A stretch of 64,000 nucleotides of DNA from Gonatopus flavifemur (GCA_018340375.1 JAFFJZ010000026.1:930001-994000); one strand, 5' to 3'. Positions 1 through 12,345 are shown, numbered from the stretch's first letter. The notes: generated by a model not told the origin, from the letters alone. Numbers and translations: made by a program.

Positions 1-112
1 GATTTTATAAACATTACCAAAATTCCAGTTATAGTTATTGAAAAGTATGATAATTGAGTGACACATGGGGATTTTAGATAAACGTTCCTTTCTTCTCAAT
101 TATAATCATCCT

Positions 113-1662
113 ACACTGTAAAAAAAAACTGGAAATTTACTGTGCAACTGGACTGGAAATTTCCAGTGCTAGTACTGGAATATGGATATTCCAGTACATG
201 TACAGAGATTTTGTTGTTACGTTACTGAAAATTTACCAAGCATAACTGAAAATTCAGTCATTGTACTGGAATTTTCAAGTTTGAGATGATGTACTGAAAT
301 TTTGCCATGATTTCGCGAAAATTTTACCGGCTCGTACTACAATTTTATAGTTCTTGTGCACCAAAAAAAAATATTCCCTCAAAAAGGACTTGAGAAAAAA
401 TTTGGAATTTAGAAAAAAAAACCTAATCGTTGGTATACTGGAATTATACAGGTTTTTAACTGCAATTCTCAGGTTTTGTGATGGAATTTTCCAGTTACTA
501 TGCAATTGAATTATACAGGTTTTGAACTGCAATTTTCAGGTCGTGTGATGGAATTTTCCAGTTGCTATGCAACGGAATTTAATCACTGTTGCACTGAAAT
601 TTTCCACTTCTATTGGACTTCGTCATTTCTGGCAGGAAAAATTTCAAGTCTTTATATTAAAAATTTCCTGATTGAGATTTTGAATAATAATTGTAATTGT
701 AGCCAATGAAATTGATATATGAGGTTTTTCCAAGACTTATCCTCTTGTGTTCTAGATATGAAGCATATGTAGTAACCCAAGCTGGCCTTCCAACATGTCG
801 CGCTATAGCTCATCGGTTAGGTCTTAGGTTTCAGTTGGTAGGCAGGTAGAAAAGTGTGGGTTCAAATCCTGTTAGGTAGACATGAGTTTCTGTCCATCCA
901 AATGAACGATCAAAAGTTTCTCAATCATCTTGGAACACAAGGACCCTGCAAAATCACTTTGCGTGAGCAATTTTTTTTCAATTTTCATGGATATTTTCAG
1001 CATTAATTTTCCAGTACATGTCCTGGAAAAGTCCAGCTCGTGTACTGAAAAATTCCAGTACCGAGGCTCAGAAAATTTCCAGTTTTGATGCGGAAATTCC
1101 ATAACGTTTGCACTGAATTTTTGCAGTACAAATGTGCTGAAATTTTCCGGTACATGTACAGGTTAATGACTTCCAGTACATGTACTGGAATTTTCCGGTG
1201 AAATTTTTTTACAGTGTATATCTAATATACCACATAATATACCACTATATAAACCTGTATAATTCAATTGCATAGTAACTGGAAAATTCCATCACAAAAC
1301 CTGAGAATTGTAGTTAAAAACCTGTATAATTCCAGTATACCAACGATTAGGTTTTTTTTTCTAAATTCCAAATTTTTTCTCAAGTCCTTTTTGAGGGAAT
1401 ATTTTTTTTTGGTGCACAAGAACTATAAAATTGTAGTACGAGCCGGTAAAATTTTCGCGAAATCATGGCAAAATTTCAGTACATCATCTCAAACTTGAAA
1501 ATTCCAGTACAATGACTGAATTTTCAGTTATACTTGGTAAATTTTCAGTAACGTAACAACAAAATCTCTGTACATGTACTGGAATATCCATATTCCAGTA
1601 CTAGCACTGGAAATTTCCAGTCCAGTTGCACAGTAAATTTCCAGTTTTTTTTTACAGTGCAC
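113..1662. mobile_element. Foldback (palindromic) non-autonomous element, about 1.55 kb
   Basis: The ends are inverted copies beginning CACTGTAAAAAAAA, and the arms (about 113-526 and 1251-1662) are near-perfect reverse complements. The interior is built from degenerate repeats of a short motif resembling ctggaaattttccagt. No transposase is visible, and the open frames here are shadows of the arms. A degenerate stretch of similar composition, ending in ttttttacagtgaac, lies near 58670-58810. I did not find a convincing target-site duplication. Confidence 0.75.
800..885 (+). other. tRNA-like (possible SINE head) in the middle of the foldback
   Basis: A box-A-like stretch (TAGCTCATCGGTTAG, 806-820) is followed by a box-B-like GGGTTCAAATCC (858-869), so an internal RNA polymerase III promoter arrangement is recognisable. 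The flanks do not form a good 7-bp acceptor stem and the A-B distance is long for a type I tRNA. This is more likely a tRNA-derived repeat or decayed pseudogene than a working tRNA. Confidence 0.3.
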
Positions 1663-2860
1663 GCGATATTGAGAGAAAAAAGGATTATTTTATATACATT
1701 GGAGTATAAGCTACGCAATAAAATATTGTCCATCACTTTACAATATAGAGAAGTATGTAAATTCGATTGAACGAATCCTCACTAAGTAGGTTAGTAAAAT
1801 TTCACCATTGCGCCTGTCAAATATTTCGATCCTTATTTATTGGAATATAATGGTCTACTTGTTGATTTTTGCGGCATATTTGATCAACCAATATAATGCA
1901 GTAAGAAAGGTGAAATTCTGATGGATTCAGTAATTGAATATCAATTTCAAAAGATCGATTTCCTAACACAAATAATAATAATTGCATTAATGTGACACAA
2001 GCGCTAGGACTCAAATCAATTTTTTGTGAATAATGTACGCAAAGATGCGTGAGTTTATTTAAAATATCTCTCCGTACAGCATTTTTTCAGTGTTTCAAAT
2101 CATGTTCTAAAAACCCCTAGACAGCAATACAGTTCAGAGAGAATTCATATTCAATACTCTTTGGATTCTGAGAATCCATAAAGAATTCTATATGAATACA
2201 GGTGGAATTTTTGTGTTGTATGGATTTTAAATAAACCTAATATTGCGTAATATGTAATGAAACAATTGGCTCAAGTTTCAATAAGATGTTGAACCAACTC
2301 TATTCTTTCGGTACGTGATTGTTAAGCAAATCTTCCTTTGGCGAAATACTGTGGGAGGCTTCGTCTTCAAGTTTTAAGCAAAATAAATTTCAACGAGAAA
2401 ATCAAATTTTAAAATCAAGACTACCCTCTACTTTTGACATAGATTGCATTTAAAATATGCCAAAAATTTATATGCTACACTAAAACATTAAGAATGTGCT
2501 GTCGATTCAAAATGAAGATCTGAGAATGAGAGGGAAATATTTTTAAAGTTCAACACAAGTCGATGAGAAATGAATTAGAAGCACGCACTGCACGCACAAG
2601 CGTTGATCTAGAGTAGGTGGTAGTGAGGATGAGCGCAGATCTTGGTGAACTAGTTCATGATAGTATGTTTACGGCACGTTATGTTACAAAACATTCAGAG
2701 CATGCTTTTCTATCTGGGATGAAAATCAATGCTGTATTTCACCAATCCATTTCTCTCAGTGTTGGTATCGACGAAAACTTGAAACAGGGAGAGATTGAAT
2801 GGAACGGAGAAGGTATTTTGGAAAATTTAATTTTTCGAAGTCTTCCGAGGATTTGAATTC
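1663..2860. other. Intergenic, no feature recognised
   Basis: AT-rich sequence between the first foldback and the 187-bp tandem repeats. Open frames are short and show no recognisable domain. I see no RNA gene or clear repeat boundary. Confidence 0.5.
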
Positions 2861-2864
2861 TATG

Positions 2865-3965
2865 GCTGTATATTCAGATTCGGGTTTCCACTCTGTGACC
2901 TTCATAAATTGAGCGGATTCGCATGAGAAGGAATCGCCTCCGAAAGAAAACGATTGTTATAAATCCCAAACTCGTTGTAAAACTTGCACTTCTCTCAACG
3001 TGCCTGAGATTCACATTTTTTGGCTGTTGAGTATGTTGTTGGAGGAGGTTTGACGAAGGTTTTTGTGTAGATTTGAGGTCCCACTTTGAAAACTTCGCTA
3101 ATGATGGCAGTTTGAAAGACGTATAATCACATGCGGCTGAAAATCACAATAATTCTCGAATCCACTGTGAAACACGCATTTTTCGCATCGTTCCTGAGAT
3201 TCAAATTTATCGGGTGATTAGTATATTGTTGAAGAAGGTCGAACGAGGTTTTTGTACAGATTCGAGTTTCCACTCTGGAAACTTTGCCAGTGACGGCAAT
3301 TTGAAAGATATATAATCACATGCGGCTGAAAATCACAATAATTCTCGGATTCATCGTGAAACATGCATTTTTCCCAACGTTCCTGAGATTCAAATCAATT
3401 GCCCATTCAGTATGCTATTCAGGAAGGCCCAACGAAGATTTTTGGCGGGATTTGAGTTCCCACTCTGGAAACTTTGCCAGTGGAGGCAGTTTGGAAGACA
3501 GAAAATTACATGCAGCTGGGAATCACGATAACTATTAAATTCGTTGTGAACCCTAGATTTTTTCCAACGTTCCTGAGATTCAAATCAATTGGCTGTTCAG
3601 AATGTTGTTCACAAAGGTACAACGAAGATTTTTGACGAGATTTGAGTTTTCATTCTGAAAACTTCGCCGGTGACGGCAGTTTGAAAGATAGAATCACATC
3701 CCTAACAGCACACTTCGTCGCATCTCCGTGGTCTCCACGGAGATAGGTGATATCTAATAAGGAGTGTGCTGTTAGGGATGCGGCTAGAACTGATAATGAC
3801 TTTCGAAATCGGTGTAAACCCTGGATTTTTCGCAATGGTCCTGCGGTTCAAATGTTCCGGCTGTTGAGGCTATTGTTGGAGGAGGTTTAACAAAGGTTTT
3901 TGTGCAGATTTGAGTTTCCACACCGAAAACTGGTAGTGACGGCAGTTTGAAAGATAGAAAATCAC
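2865..3965. repeat. Tandem repeat of about 187 bp, five to six diverged units
   Basis: A phrase resembling gatttgagtttccactctg recurs near 2875, 3070, 3258, 3446, 3637 and 3907. The spacing is about 187 bp where undisturbed. Each unit also carries 'cctgagattcaaat' and 'aatcacatgcggctg'. The last interval is longer because a 78-bp hairpin (3700-3777) and other sequence interrupt it. The units are clearly diverged, so the array looks old. Confidence 0.75.
3700..3777. mobile_element. Small MITE, family Z (CCCTAACAGCACAC ends)
   Basis: Terminal inverted repeats are CCCTAACAGCACAC and its complement. The hairpin sits inside one 187-bp unit, whose uninterrupted phrase 'cacatgcgg' in neighbouring units shows the empty site. 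Here it reads cacAT, element, ATgcgg, a 2-bp duplication. A second member lies at 36992-37100, also with a 2-bp duplication. Confidence 0.7.
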
Positions 3966-4790
3966 ACGGAACGAAGTATATGGGATTGATTACCATTTGC
4001 CTCAGTTCTCATCGCGACTTTAGAATAGGAAGTGAGTGATGACTCGCGATTTGGTGATTATGACGATGTTAATCTATGGTTTCAATAGCAACGTAAACAG
4101 TTTATCGTACTCAATTCGATTTCACATGGGACTTATCACGATTTTGAAATATCTGTCATCAAATTACTATTCTTCATAGTAACCGTTACCGTATACTTCT
4201 CTCCGTGCACATGCGACTTTCAGTCGGAGAATCGACTGGAATGGGTTTTTAAACGATCAGAGTGATGGATGAGGGGGTTCGGAGTCGGGAACTCATAATG
4301 TACAAATTGAAATGAGTTTTGTTATGCCTGCTACTTCACAGAATTTTTTTTAATTCTCCGGACATGATTTTTGTGGAAGCTGAAGAAAAGGCGAAGACTT
4401 CGATACTGAATATGTCAGGTGTCTCGACAAAGAACATTCGTTGCCATGACAAAACACTCAGGGAAAACCGAATTTCGGGGTGCCTTCAAGGTTTTATTAT
4501 TATGGTAGTGGAATATTGAGTTGGAATAGATGTGATATGATAGGTATGGTCAAGCCGGATAATTTGATACCAAATTTGTGAGGGGTCATAACCAGGAACA
4601 TCTGTTGACTCAACGAAAGCAGCATGGGAATATGAGATTTTGTGAGTTACCTGCATGTTAATTGCCGTGGAAATTGAATATCAGTTTGGAATGGGTTTTT
4701 CATGGGAGGCTGATTAATAAACTCATTCCGTGCCATAGTTACATTTATTGTACTTTTATCTTCTATATATACAGGTCTTTCGGCTATTCA
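3966..4790. other. Intergenic, no gene recognised
   Basis: No convincing coding region. The 66-codon open frame near 4319-4519 resembles no family I know and has no neighbouring exon. Confidence 0.45.
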
Positions 4791-4798
4791 TCCCTGAC

Positions 4799-4907
4799 CA
4801 TAGTTGCCATGTGCCGACGTACGTCTGGTGTATCTATAAATCACATATCTTGTTTGATTGGAACTGCCAATGAGAGAGGCAGAAGAAATCGCCACCTGGC
4901 AACTATG
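4799..4907. mobile_element. 109-bp MITE with perfect 8-bp target duplication (hAT-like)
   Basis: The ends are CATAGTTGCCA and TGGCAACTATG. The element is flanked on both sides by TCCCTGAC (4791-4798 and 4908-4915). An 8-bp duplication and CA-type ends are typical of hAT-derived MITEs. There is no coding capacity. Confidence 0.85.
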
Positions 4908-5359
4908 TCCCTGACCTACATCTTTCTTACAGACTAACGTTTACAGCGCCACCAGTGGTAGAATTTTACTTGTAAATGTGCCCCACTGATCTATAGTATA
5001 CACCAGGGTTGGGTTTATTACATCATTTTTCAATTTCTTACGTATCATACTTGGTTTCTGACACGTAATATATGAAGTGGAAGCTGTCGGCCGCGAGCAG
5101 TCGGCCGCAGGGGTTATGTTTTGGCTGGGACTGTACCTGAACAAAACGACCGAACTATTTGGATATTTTCTCCATAAAAACATGCTAGAATGAGATAATG
5201 ATGATATCTGAACATATGAATTTGTAGTATTTGAGACGAAGAATTCGAAAATGAAAGATTTTTCACGATACGAGGTCGTTTTCATAGGATTTTTTGCAGA
5301 GAAACGAGGAGTTATATATTGGTTCTAACGAATTTCATCACCTACTGATGGGACGACGT

Positions 5360-6620
5360 CCAGTTCGGAGGATGAGATGCATCAATTCTTATAGCATTTT
5401 GTCTAAGGAATCCGATGGTATATGATTCATTTTGGTACGCGACCGTTTTCATGGAGTTTTCGTCGAGGAAAGGGGAGATTTTTGTGAATTTCCACAGAAT
5501 TTTCATGAATTTAGTTGTTTAAAGACAAGTCGACGTCCGATGCTTGGGGTGAAATCTATGGATTCTCATGAGGAATTGTCTGCAGAATCCAGCGATATAC
5601 AGCTCAATCCGGTACGCGGCCGTGTTCTTGATTGTTCACGCCAAAAGTCGTTGACTGGTATTTGACGGAATTATCAATACATATGCGAATTCTTCCATCG
5701 GCTGCAGGGTTCTCGTTCGATTGAAAGAATGAGATGCATCAATTCTGATAGGGAATTGTCCAAGGAATCCAATGGTGTACGGCTCATTCCGGTACGCGGC
5801 CGTTTTCATGCAGTTTCGTCGAAAGAAGACGAGAATTTTGTCAATTTGCACACAATTTGCATGAATTTCGTTATTTGAAGACAAGTCGACGTCCGGTTCT
5901 TGGAGTGAATTCAATGGATTTTGATGAGGAATTGTCTACAGAATCCAATGATATACGGCTCATTCCGGTACACTGCCAGGTTCTTGATTTTTCACGTAAC
6001 GCGGTGGCTGGTATTTGACGGAATAATCGAAATTATGAAAATTCTTCCATCGGCTGCAGGGTTCTCGTTCGATTGAAAGAATGAGATGCATCAATTCTTT
6101 TAGGGAATTGTCCGAAGAATCCAATGGTTTATAGCTCATCCCGGTACGCGGTCGTTTCCATGGAGTTTTCGTCGAGAGGAGGGGAGATTTTTGTGAATTT
6201 CCACAGAATTTGCATGAATTTAGTTATTTAAAGACAAGTCGACGTCCGATTCTTGGGGTGAAATCTATGGATTCTCATGAGGAATGGTCCGCAGAATCCA
6301 GTGATATACGGCTCATGTCGGTACGTGGCCGTGTTCTTGATTTTCCACGCCAAAAGTCGTTGACTGGTATTTGACAGGATCATCATTACATATGCAATTT
6401 CTTTCATCGGCTGCAGGGTTCTCGTTCGATTGAAAGAATGAGATGCATCAATTCTTATAGGAAATTGTCCTAGGAATCCAAAGGTGTATGTCTTATTCCG
6501 GTACGCAGCCGTTTTCATGGAGTTTTCGTCGAGAGAAGGCGAGGTTTTTATCAATTTCCACAGAATTTGCATGAGTTTCGTTATTTGAAGACAAGTCGAC
6601 GTCCGATTCTTGGAGTACAA
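5360..6620 (+). repeat. Satellite array, arm 1 (about 3 units of about 355 bp)
   Basis: The phrase 'cggctgcagggttctcgttcg' recurs near 5700, 6052 and 6409, at intervals of 352 and 357 bp. Units also carry 'cgcggccg' and 'aagacaagtcgacgtccg'. Open frames of 75-170 codons recur in each unit on both strands, but they follow the repeat and have no recognisable domain, so I do not call them genes. Confidence 0.8.
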
Positions 6621-8830
6621 TCTATGGATTCTGATGAGACTTTTCGCGGGAAAGGTCAAGAACGCCGCAGCGTACCGGGATGAGCCGTATATCACCGGAT
6701 TCCTTGGACGATGGCCTATAAGAATTGCTGCATCAGATTCTCCCAATCGAACGACAACCTTGCGGCCGATGGAAGAATTCGCATATGTATTGATAATTCC
6801 CTCAAATACCAGTCAACGACTGTTCGCGTGGAAAATCAAGAACACGGCCGCGCACCGGAATGAGTCGTATATCACTGGATTCTGTAGACAATTCCTCATA
6901 AGAATCTATAGATTTTACCTCAAGAATCAGACGTCGACTTGTCTTTAAATAACGAAATTCATGCAAATTCTGTGGAAATTCACAAAAATCTCCCCTTCAC
7001 TCGACGAAAACTCCATGAAAACGGCCGCGTATCGGGATGAGCTATACACCATTGGATTCCTTGGACGATTTCCCATAAGAATCGATGTATCAGATCCTTC
7101 CAATCGAACGAGAACCCTGCAGCCGATGGGAGAATTTGCATATGTATTTATAATTCCGTCAAATACCAGCCAACGACTTTTGGCGTGAACAATCAAGAGC
7201 AAGGCCGCGTACCGGAATGAGCCGTATATCACTGGATTCTGCACACCATTCCTCATAAGAATCCATAGATTTTATTCCAAGAATTGGACATCGACTTGTC
7301 TTCAAATAACGAAATTCATGAAAATTCTGTGGAAATTCACATAAATCTGCCCTTCTCCCGACGAAAACTCCATGAAAACAGCCGCGTACCGGAATGAGCC
7401 ATACACCATTGGATTCCTTGGACGATGTCCTATAAGGATTGATGTATCAGATCCTTCCAATCGAACGAGAACCCTGCAGCCGATGGAAGAATTTGTATAA
7501 TCTCGATTATTCCGTCAAATACCAGCCAACGCGTTACGTGAAAAATCAAGAACACGGCCGCGTACCGGAATGAGCCGTATATCACTGGATTCTGCACACC
7601 ATTCCTCATAAGAATCCATAGATTTTACCCCAAGAATCGGACGTCGACTTGTCTTTAAATAACGAAATTCATGCAAATTCTGTGGAAATTGACAAAAATC
7701 TCCCCTTCTCTCGACGAAAACACCATGAAAACAGCCGCGTACCGGAATGAGCCATACACAATTGGATTCCTTGGACAATTCACTATAAGAATTGATGCAT
7801 CTCATCCTTCCAATCAAACGAGAACCCTGCAGCCGATGGAAGAATTTGCATATGTATTGATAATTCCGTCAAATACCAGTCAACGACTTTTGGCGTGAAA
7901 AATCGAGAACACGGCCGCGTACCGGAATGAGACGTATATCACTGGATTCTGCACACCATTCCTCATAAGAATCCATAGATTTTACCCCAAGAATCAGACG
8001 TCGACTTGTCTTTAAATAACGAAATTCATGCAAATTCTGTGGAAATTCACAAAAATCTCCCCTTCACTCGACGAAAACTCCATGAAAACGGCCGCGTACC
8101 GGGATGAGCTATACACCATTGGATTCCTTGGACGATTTCCTATAAGAATCGATGTATCAGATCCTTCCAATCGAACGAGAACCCTGCAGGCGACGGAAGA
8201 ATTTGTATAATCTCGATTATTCCGTCAAATACCAGCCAACGCGTTACGTGAAAAATCAAGAACACGGCCGCGTACCGGAATGAGCCGTATATCACTGGAT
8301 CCTGCACACCATTCCTCATAAGAATCCATAGATTTTACCCCAAGAATCGGACGTCGACTTGTCTTTAAATAACGAAATTCATGCAAATTCTGTGGGAATT
8401 GACAAAAATCTCCCCTTCTCTTGAAGGAAACACCATGAAAACAGCCGCGTACCGGAATGAGCCATACACAATTGGATTCCTTGGACAATTCACTATAAGG
8501 ATTGATGCATCTCATCCTTCCAATCAAACGAGAACCCTGCAGCCGATGGAAGAATTTGCATATGTATTGATAATTCCGTCAAATGCCAGTCAACGACTTT
8601 TGGCGTGAAAAATCAAGAACACGGCCGCGTACCGGAATGAGCCGTATATCACTGGATTCTGCAGACAATTCCTCATGAGAATCCATAGATTTTACCACAA
8701 GAATCGGACGTCGACTTGTCTTTAAATAACGAAATTCATGCAAATTCTGTGGAAACTCACAAAAATCTCCCCTTCCCTCGACGAAAACTCCATGAAAACG
8801 GCCGCGTACCAAAATGAATCATGTACCATC
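6621..8830 (-). repeat. Satellite array, arm 2 (about 6 units, inverted relative to arm 1)
   Basis: The complementary phrase 'accctgcagccgatgg' recurs near 6754, 7114, 7471, 7824, 8181 and 8534. After the first interval of 360 bp the spacings alternate 357, 353, 357, 353. Units two apart are more alike than neighbours, so this half has a dimeric higher-order repeat of about 710 bp. The orientation switch lies near 6600-6640. Confidence 0.8.
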
Positions 8831-9363
8831 GGATTCCTCAGACAAAATCCCATAAGAACAGCTGCATTTTATCCTCCGAATCGAACGTCGTTTCATCAGT
8901 AGGTGATGAAATTTGTCAGAACCAATATATAACTCCTCGTTTCTCCGCAAAAAATCCTATGAAAACGACCTCGTATCGTGAAAAATCTTTCATTTTCGAA
9001 TTCCTCGTCTCAAATACTACAAATTCATATCTTTAGATATCCTCATTATCTCATTCTATCATGTTTTCATGGAGAAAATAACCAAATAGTCCGGTCGTTT
9101 TGTTCAGGTACAGTCCCAGCCAAAACATAACCCCTGCGGCCGACAGCTCGCGGCCGACAGCTTCCACTTCATACGTAATATATGTAAGATACTTGAACCC
9201 TCCTGTCCCCCCAAAGGCAAGGGGGTGGTTCCATGCGGAAGATACTCGGTTTCTCACGTGTCGTCAACTATGTAAAATACTTAGAAGTATATTACGTGCC
9301 AACCCTGGTGTACACTGGATAGTGCATGGCTCGCCGAACGTGTTCCACTTAGAAAGCAATATA

Positions 9364-11396
9364 CAGGGTGGGGCATTTAAAGTGTCACGGGCGTTTTTTC
9401 CAAAAATAAAATGAGATACGGGAAAATTTTTCGGACAAAAATTGTAGGGTATCGAGGGGGACATCCGATGGTGGCCTTGGCTTTGACCTCAAATCTCATC
9501 TTCAAGGGCATTCTGAGGTCAACTCTTGTTTTTTAAATAGCATCTCATATTTTTTACTGCAGATTTGGATTCTAGGTCAAAAACCAAGAAACTTTTGTCT
9601 GAACCATTTTCCTGAAATCCGCAAAGATGGCGCTCTAATCGATATTGTTCCATACTGAATCTGACATTAGAATAACTCGAAAACGAAGGGTCTTGGAGGA
9701 GAATGTTTCGAACAAAAGTTGTCTGATTCCAAGGGGGACCCCTTGAACTGAAACGGAGGTGATGGGGTATAACAGACAAAACACAACACATTTCAATCGT
9801 CTACATCACTTGGATAATTTTTAATGCAGTAGATGCTCAAAATGATGGCCTTCGACTTCAATACACATTTCAAAACGTTTTACAAAAGATTGCTGAACTC
9901 GTGCTAAAATATCTTCATTGATGCTCGCGCATGCATTGATGATTCGTTGACGCATATTCTCAGGTGTAGTCGGTGCTTGTTGATAAACTGTATCTTTTAT
10001 GTATCCCCATAAACAAAAATCTGGAGAAGTAAGATCCGGAGAACGGGCAGGCCAATGAACTGGTCCACGACGTCCTATCCATCGTCCAGGATAATCTCTG
10101 TCCAATATTTCTCGAGCTGTGACTGCATAATGGGATGGACAACCATCGTGTTGATACCACATATTCAATCGTTCCTGAATAGGTATGTCTTCAAGTAATG
10201 TTGGAAGTACTTGATCTAAGAAATGTCTGTACTTCTCTCCATTTAGCGTATCTGCAATGAAGTACGGTCCAATTACTCGAGATCGAAAAATACCACACCA
10301 AACATTCACAGCCCATTGTCTTTGATGCTCTACTTGACGTAACCATCTTGGATTTTCTGTCGCCCAGTAATGCATATTATGTCGATTTACTTGACCATGA
10401 TTGGTGAACGTCGACTCATCAGAAAATAATATGTTGATGAAGTTGTTATTGTGCATTTGCGCTAGACCCCATCGACAAAACTGTACACGATTTTCGAAAT
10501 CATCACCGTGAAGGTCTTGATGCAAACAAATGTGATACGGATGGAATTTGTGACGTTTCAGTATTCGAAGAACACTTCTTCGAGAAATTCCCGAATGGAG
10601 TTCAATTTCACGAGAGCTCACGTGTGGATTATTGGCTACTGCAGCTAGTACATTAACTTCCGCATTTTCTCCGCTAACAGTTCTCATTCGATGTCGTTTT
10701 TCCCTTGTAACACTTCCCGTTTCTGAGAATAATTTTGTAATGCGTTGAAAATACCTAATGGATGGCGTTGTTCTTTCAGGAAATCGTTCTGCATACAAGT
10801 CATATGCTTGTCTGGGGTTCTTATGCACTTCACCGTAAATGTAGATCATATCGATCTTTTCAGAAACCGTGTATCGGATATCCATGATTTTCAATTTGTC
10901 ATAAACCAAGTAATAATCAAATGTAACTGACAAACTGACTTTCAAAATCGTGAATTTTCACTGAACCCCGTCGTTTGTTTACATCGCGTGAGCTCTGAAT
11001 GGTGGTAACGTAAACGATTGAAATGTGTTGTGTATTGACAACTTTTGTACGAAACATTCTTTTGCAAGACCCTTCGTTTTCGAGTTATTCGAATGTCAGA
11101 TTCAAAATGGAACAATATCGATTAGAGCGCCATTTTTGCGGATTTCAGGAAAATGGTTCAGACAAAAGTTTCTTGGTTTTTGACCTAGAATCCAAATCTG
11201 CAGTAAAAAATATGAGATGCTATTTAAAAAACAAGAGTTGATCTCAGAATGCCCTCGAAGATGAGATTTGAGGTCAAAGCCAAGGCCACCATCGGATGTC
11301 CCCCTCGGTACCCTACAACTTTTGTCCGAAAAATTTTCTCGTATCTCACTTTATTTTTGGAAAAAACGCCCGCGACACTTTAAATGCCCCACCCTG
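9364..11396 (-). mobile_element. Mariner-type (DD41D) transposon, copy 1
   Basis: The ends are CAGGGTGGGGCATTTAAAG and its complement, with a TA duplication at each side (9362-9363, 11397-11398). The terminal inverted repeats are unusually long, about 370 bp each, and one carries roughly 50 bp extra. The single gene runs on the minus strand. Copy 2 (16711-18742) is almost identical, so both insertions are recent. Open frames within the long inverted repeats are shadows. Confidence 0.92.
9821..10885 (-). CDS. Tc1/mariner-superfamily transposase (DD41D type), intact
   Basis: A 354-residue transposase that would cut and reinsert its own element at TA sites. I chose the ATG at 10885 (protein start MDIRYTVSEKIDM). 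The frame stays open 20 codons further up, but those residues do not look conserved. The N-terminal third is helix-turn-helix-like (about residues 15-110, ending ISRRSVLRILKRH). The catalytic domain shows FSDESTF (first Asp), WYQHDGCPSHY (second Asp) and WPARSPDLTSPDFCLWGY (third Asp). There are 41 residues between the second and third Asp, which fits the DD41D (rosa-like) group rather than classical DD34D mariner. No stops or frameshifts are seen, so it is plausibly active. It differs from copy 2 at about four residues. Confidence 0.93.
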   Translation of the reverse strand: MDIRYTVSEKIDMIYIYGEVHKNPRQAYDLYAERFPERTTPSIRYFQRITKLFSETGSVTREKRHRMRTVSGENAEVNVLAAVANNPHVSSREIELHSGISRRSVLRILKRHKFHPYHICLHQDLHGDDFENRVQFCRWGLAQMHNNNFINILFSDESTFTNHGQVNRHNMHYWATENPRWLRQVEHQRQWAVNVWCGIFRSRVIGPYFIADTLNGEKYRHFLDQVLPTLLEDIPIQERLNMWYQHDGCPSHYAVTAREILDRDYPGRWIGRRGPVHWPARSPDLTSPDFCLWGYIKDTVYQQAPTTPENMRQRIINACASINEDILARVQQSFVKRFEMCIEVEGHHFEHLLH

Positions 11397-11547
11397 TATA
11401 TCGATGGAATTGCCCCTATCCAACGGAATGTGATAGAATCAACCAATCCTGCGCGGCTGTTGATCAGAAAGGCGGTGGAATTGCCCCTTAATGGCGGCGC
11501 CCTGATGGGAACCAAGTTCGCATACGGAAAGGCTATGCTATGCGCTA
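11397..11547. other. Short unassigned gap between mariner copy 1 and DIRS copy 1
   Basis: About 150 bp with 'ggaattgcccct' present twice, otherwise featureless. It separates the TA duplication of the mariner from the right end of the DIRS element. Confidence 0.4.
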
Positions 11548-11576
11548 TTGAACAGTCAAACGAACTGACCTGAAGT

Positions 11577-11855
11577 CATGAAGAATAGTGGAGAGGAGTA
11601 CGATCGCAGTACTTTTGAAGTGCCCCCGAAAACGTAGCCTAGATAGGCCTCGCAATTGGCGCTGTCGTACGTGTTTACCAGTATGTCCTGCTGAGTAACC
11701 ATGGAAACGAAGTGTTTAACCAATTACTCTTCGGTTCTTACTGTGGCGAGCGCGATCAAATGTGAAAAAATTGAAACTACCTAGAGCCTAATTTCTGGCC
11801 ACTTTCCGTTGGAGAAAATCAATCCCCATCGTACTCCTTTTCTCTATTCTCCATG
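11577..11855. mobile_element. 279-bp MITE (CATGAAGAAT ends) in the DIRS right end
   Basis: Flanked by CCTGAAGT on both sides (11569-11576, 11856-11863). The complementary internal region near 12245 carries the same sequence uninterrupted (single cctgaagt), so the element and its 8-bp duplication are proved by an empty site within the window. A sister copy is at 63471-63747. Confidence 0.9.
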
Positions 11856-11946
11856 CCTGAAGTGAAGTTCGACTGAGATTATACGAAAGCCCCGTTCGAG
11901 ATGATACTGTAGTATGCCTCGTTCCCGCCAGGTGCCACAACGTTCA

Positions 11947-12057
11947 GGATGGGGGCCAAATCAACGAAAAGACAAATCAACGAAATCAGTGTTTGAAAAG
12001 AGAGAGTGGCACGTATCTCTCTTTTCAACCAACTTTTCGTTAATTTGGCCCCCATCC
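11947..12057. mobile_element. 111-bp MITE (GGATGGGGGCC ends) in the DIRS right repeat
   Basis: Flanked by AACGTTCA (11939-11946, 12058-12065). The left terminal repeat of the same DIRS element near 19277 has the site uninterrupted, proving the insertion and its 8-bp duplication. The element is a simple hairpin with no coding capacity. Confidence 0.9.
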
Positions 12058-12218
12058 AACGTTCAGAGCTCCATTCAACTAAAAATTGCCTAGCCACTGG
12101 TTTCCCGTCCAGCTTCAACCGACGCTCTTCATAATTTAGAGTCAAGAAATAGATTTTTGCAAATTCATCAATAAGGGTGGGTATAAAGCACTAAAGAGTG
12201 GGATGTAATCATCTCGAA

Positions 12219-12345
12219 CGGGGCTTTCGTATAATCTCAGTCGAACTTCACTTCAGGTAAGTTCGTTTGATTGTTCAATTATACTTCAAGCCCCGTTTCT
12301 CGAGATTACACTGTAGTTGTTCAGAGTATTTGCAAAATCTCTAAT
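12219..12345 (-). repeat. Internal complementary region of DIRS copy 1
   Basis: The sequence joins a copy of the right extremity (ctttcgtataatctcagtcg...) directly to a copy of the left extremity (ttatacttcaagccccg), in the orientation complementary to both ends. In DIRS elements this region templates completion of the ends during circle formation. Confidence 0.85.

Larger units (their letters stand above)
5004..9307. mobile_element. 4.3-kb hAT-like foldback carrying satellite arrays
   Basis: The ends are CAGGGTTGGGTT (5004) and, inverted, the last bases CCAACCCTG (9307). They are flanked by GTATACAC (4996-5003) and GTGTACAC (9308-9315), a 7/8 match. Terminal arms of about 330 bp pair across the element and include a GC-richer 'gtcggccgc' stretch. 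The interior is a satellite of about 355 bp arranged in two opposed arrays. A related element with the same CAGGGTTGG ends and a perfect duplication is at 61869-63084. No transposase is present, so mobility would need an enzyme in trans. Confidence 0.85.

Noticed and set aside
6228..8608. Family of proteins of 75-172 codons encoded by the satellite units
   Set aside because: The frames recur simply because the 355-bp unit recurs, occur on both strands, and have no recognisable domain or proper start context.
9364..9800. Open frames of 66-104 codons beside each mariner
   Set aside because: They are translations of the long terminal inverted repeats and appear on both sides of both copies.
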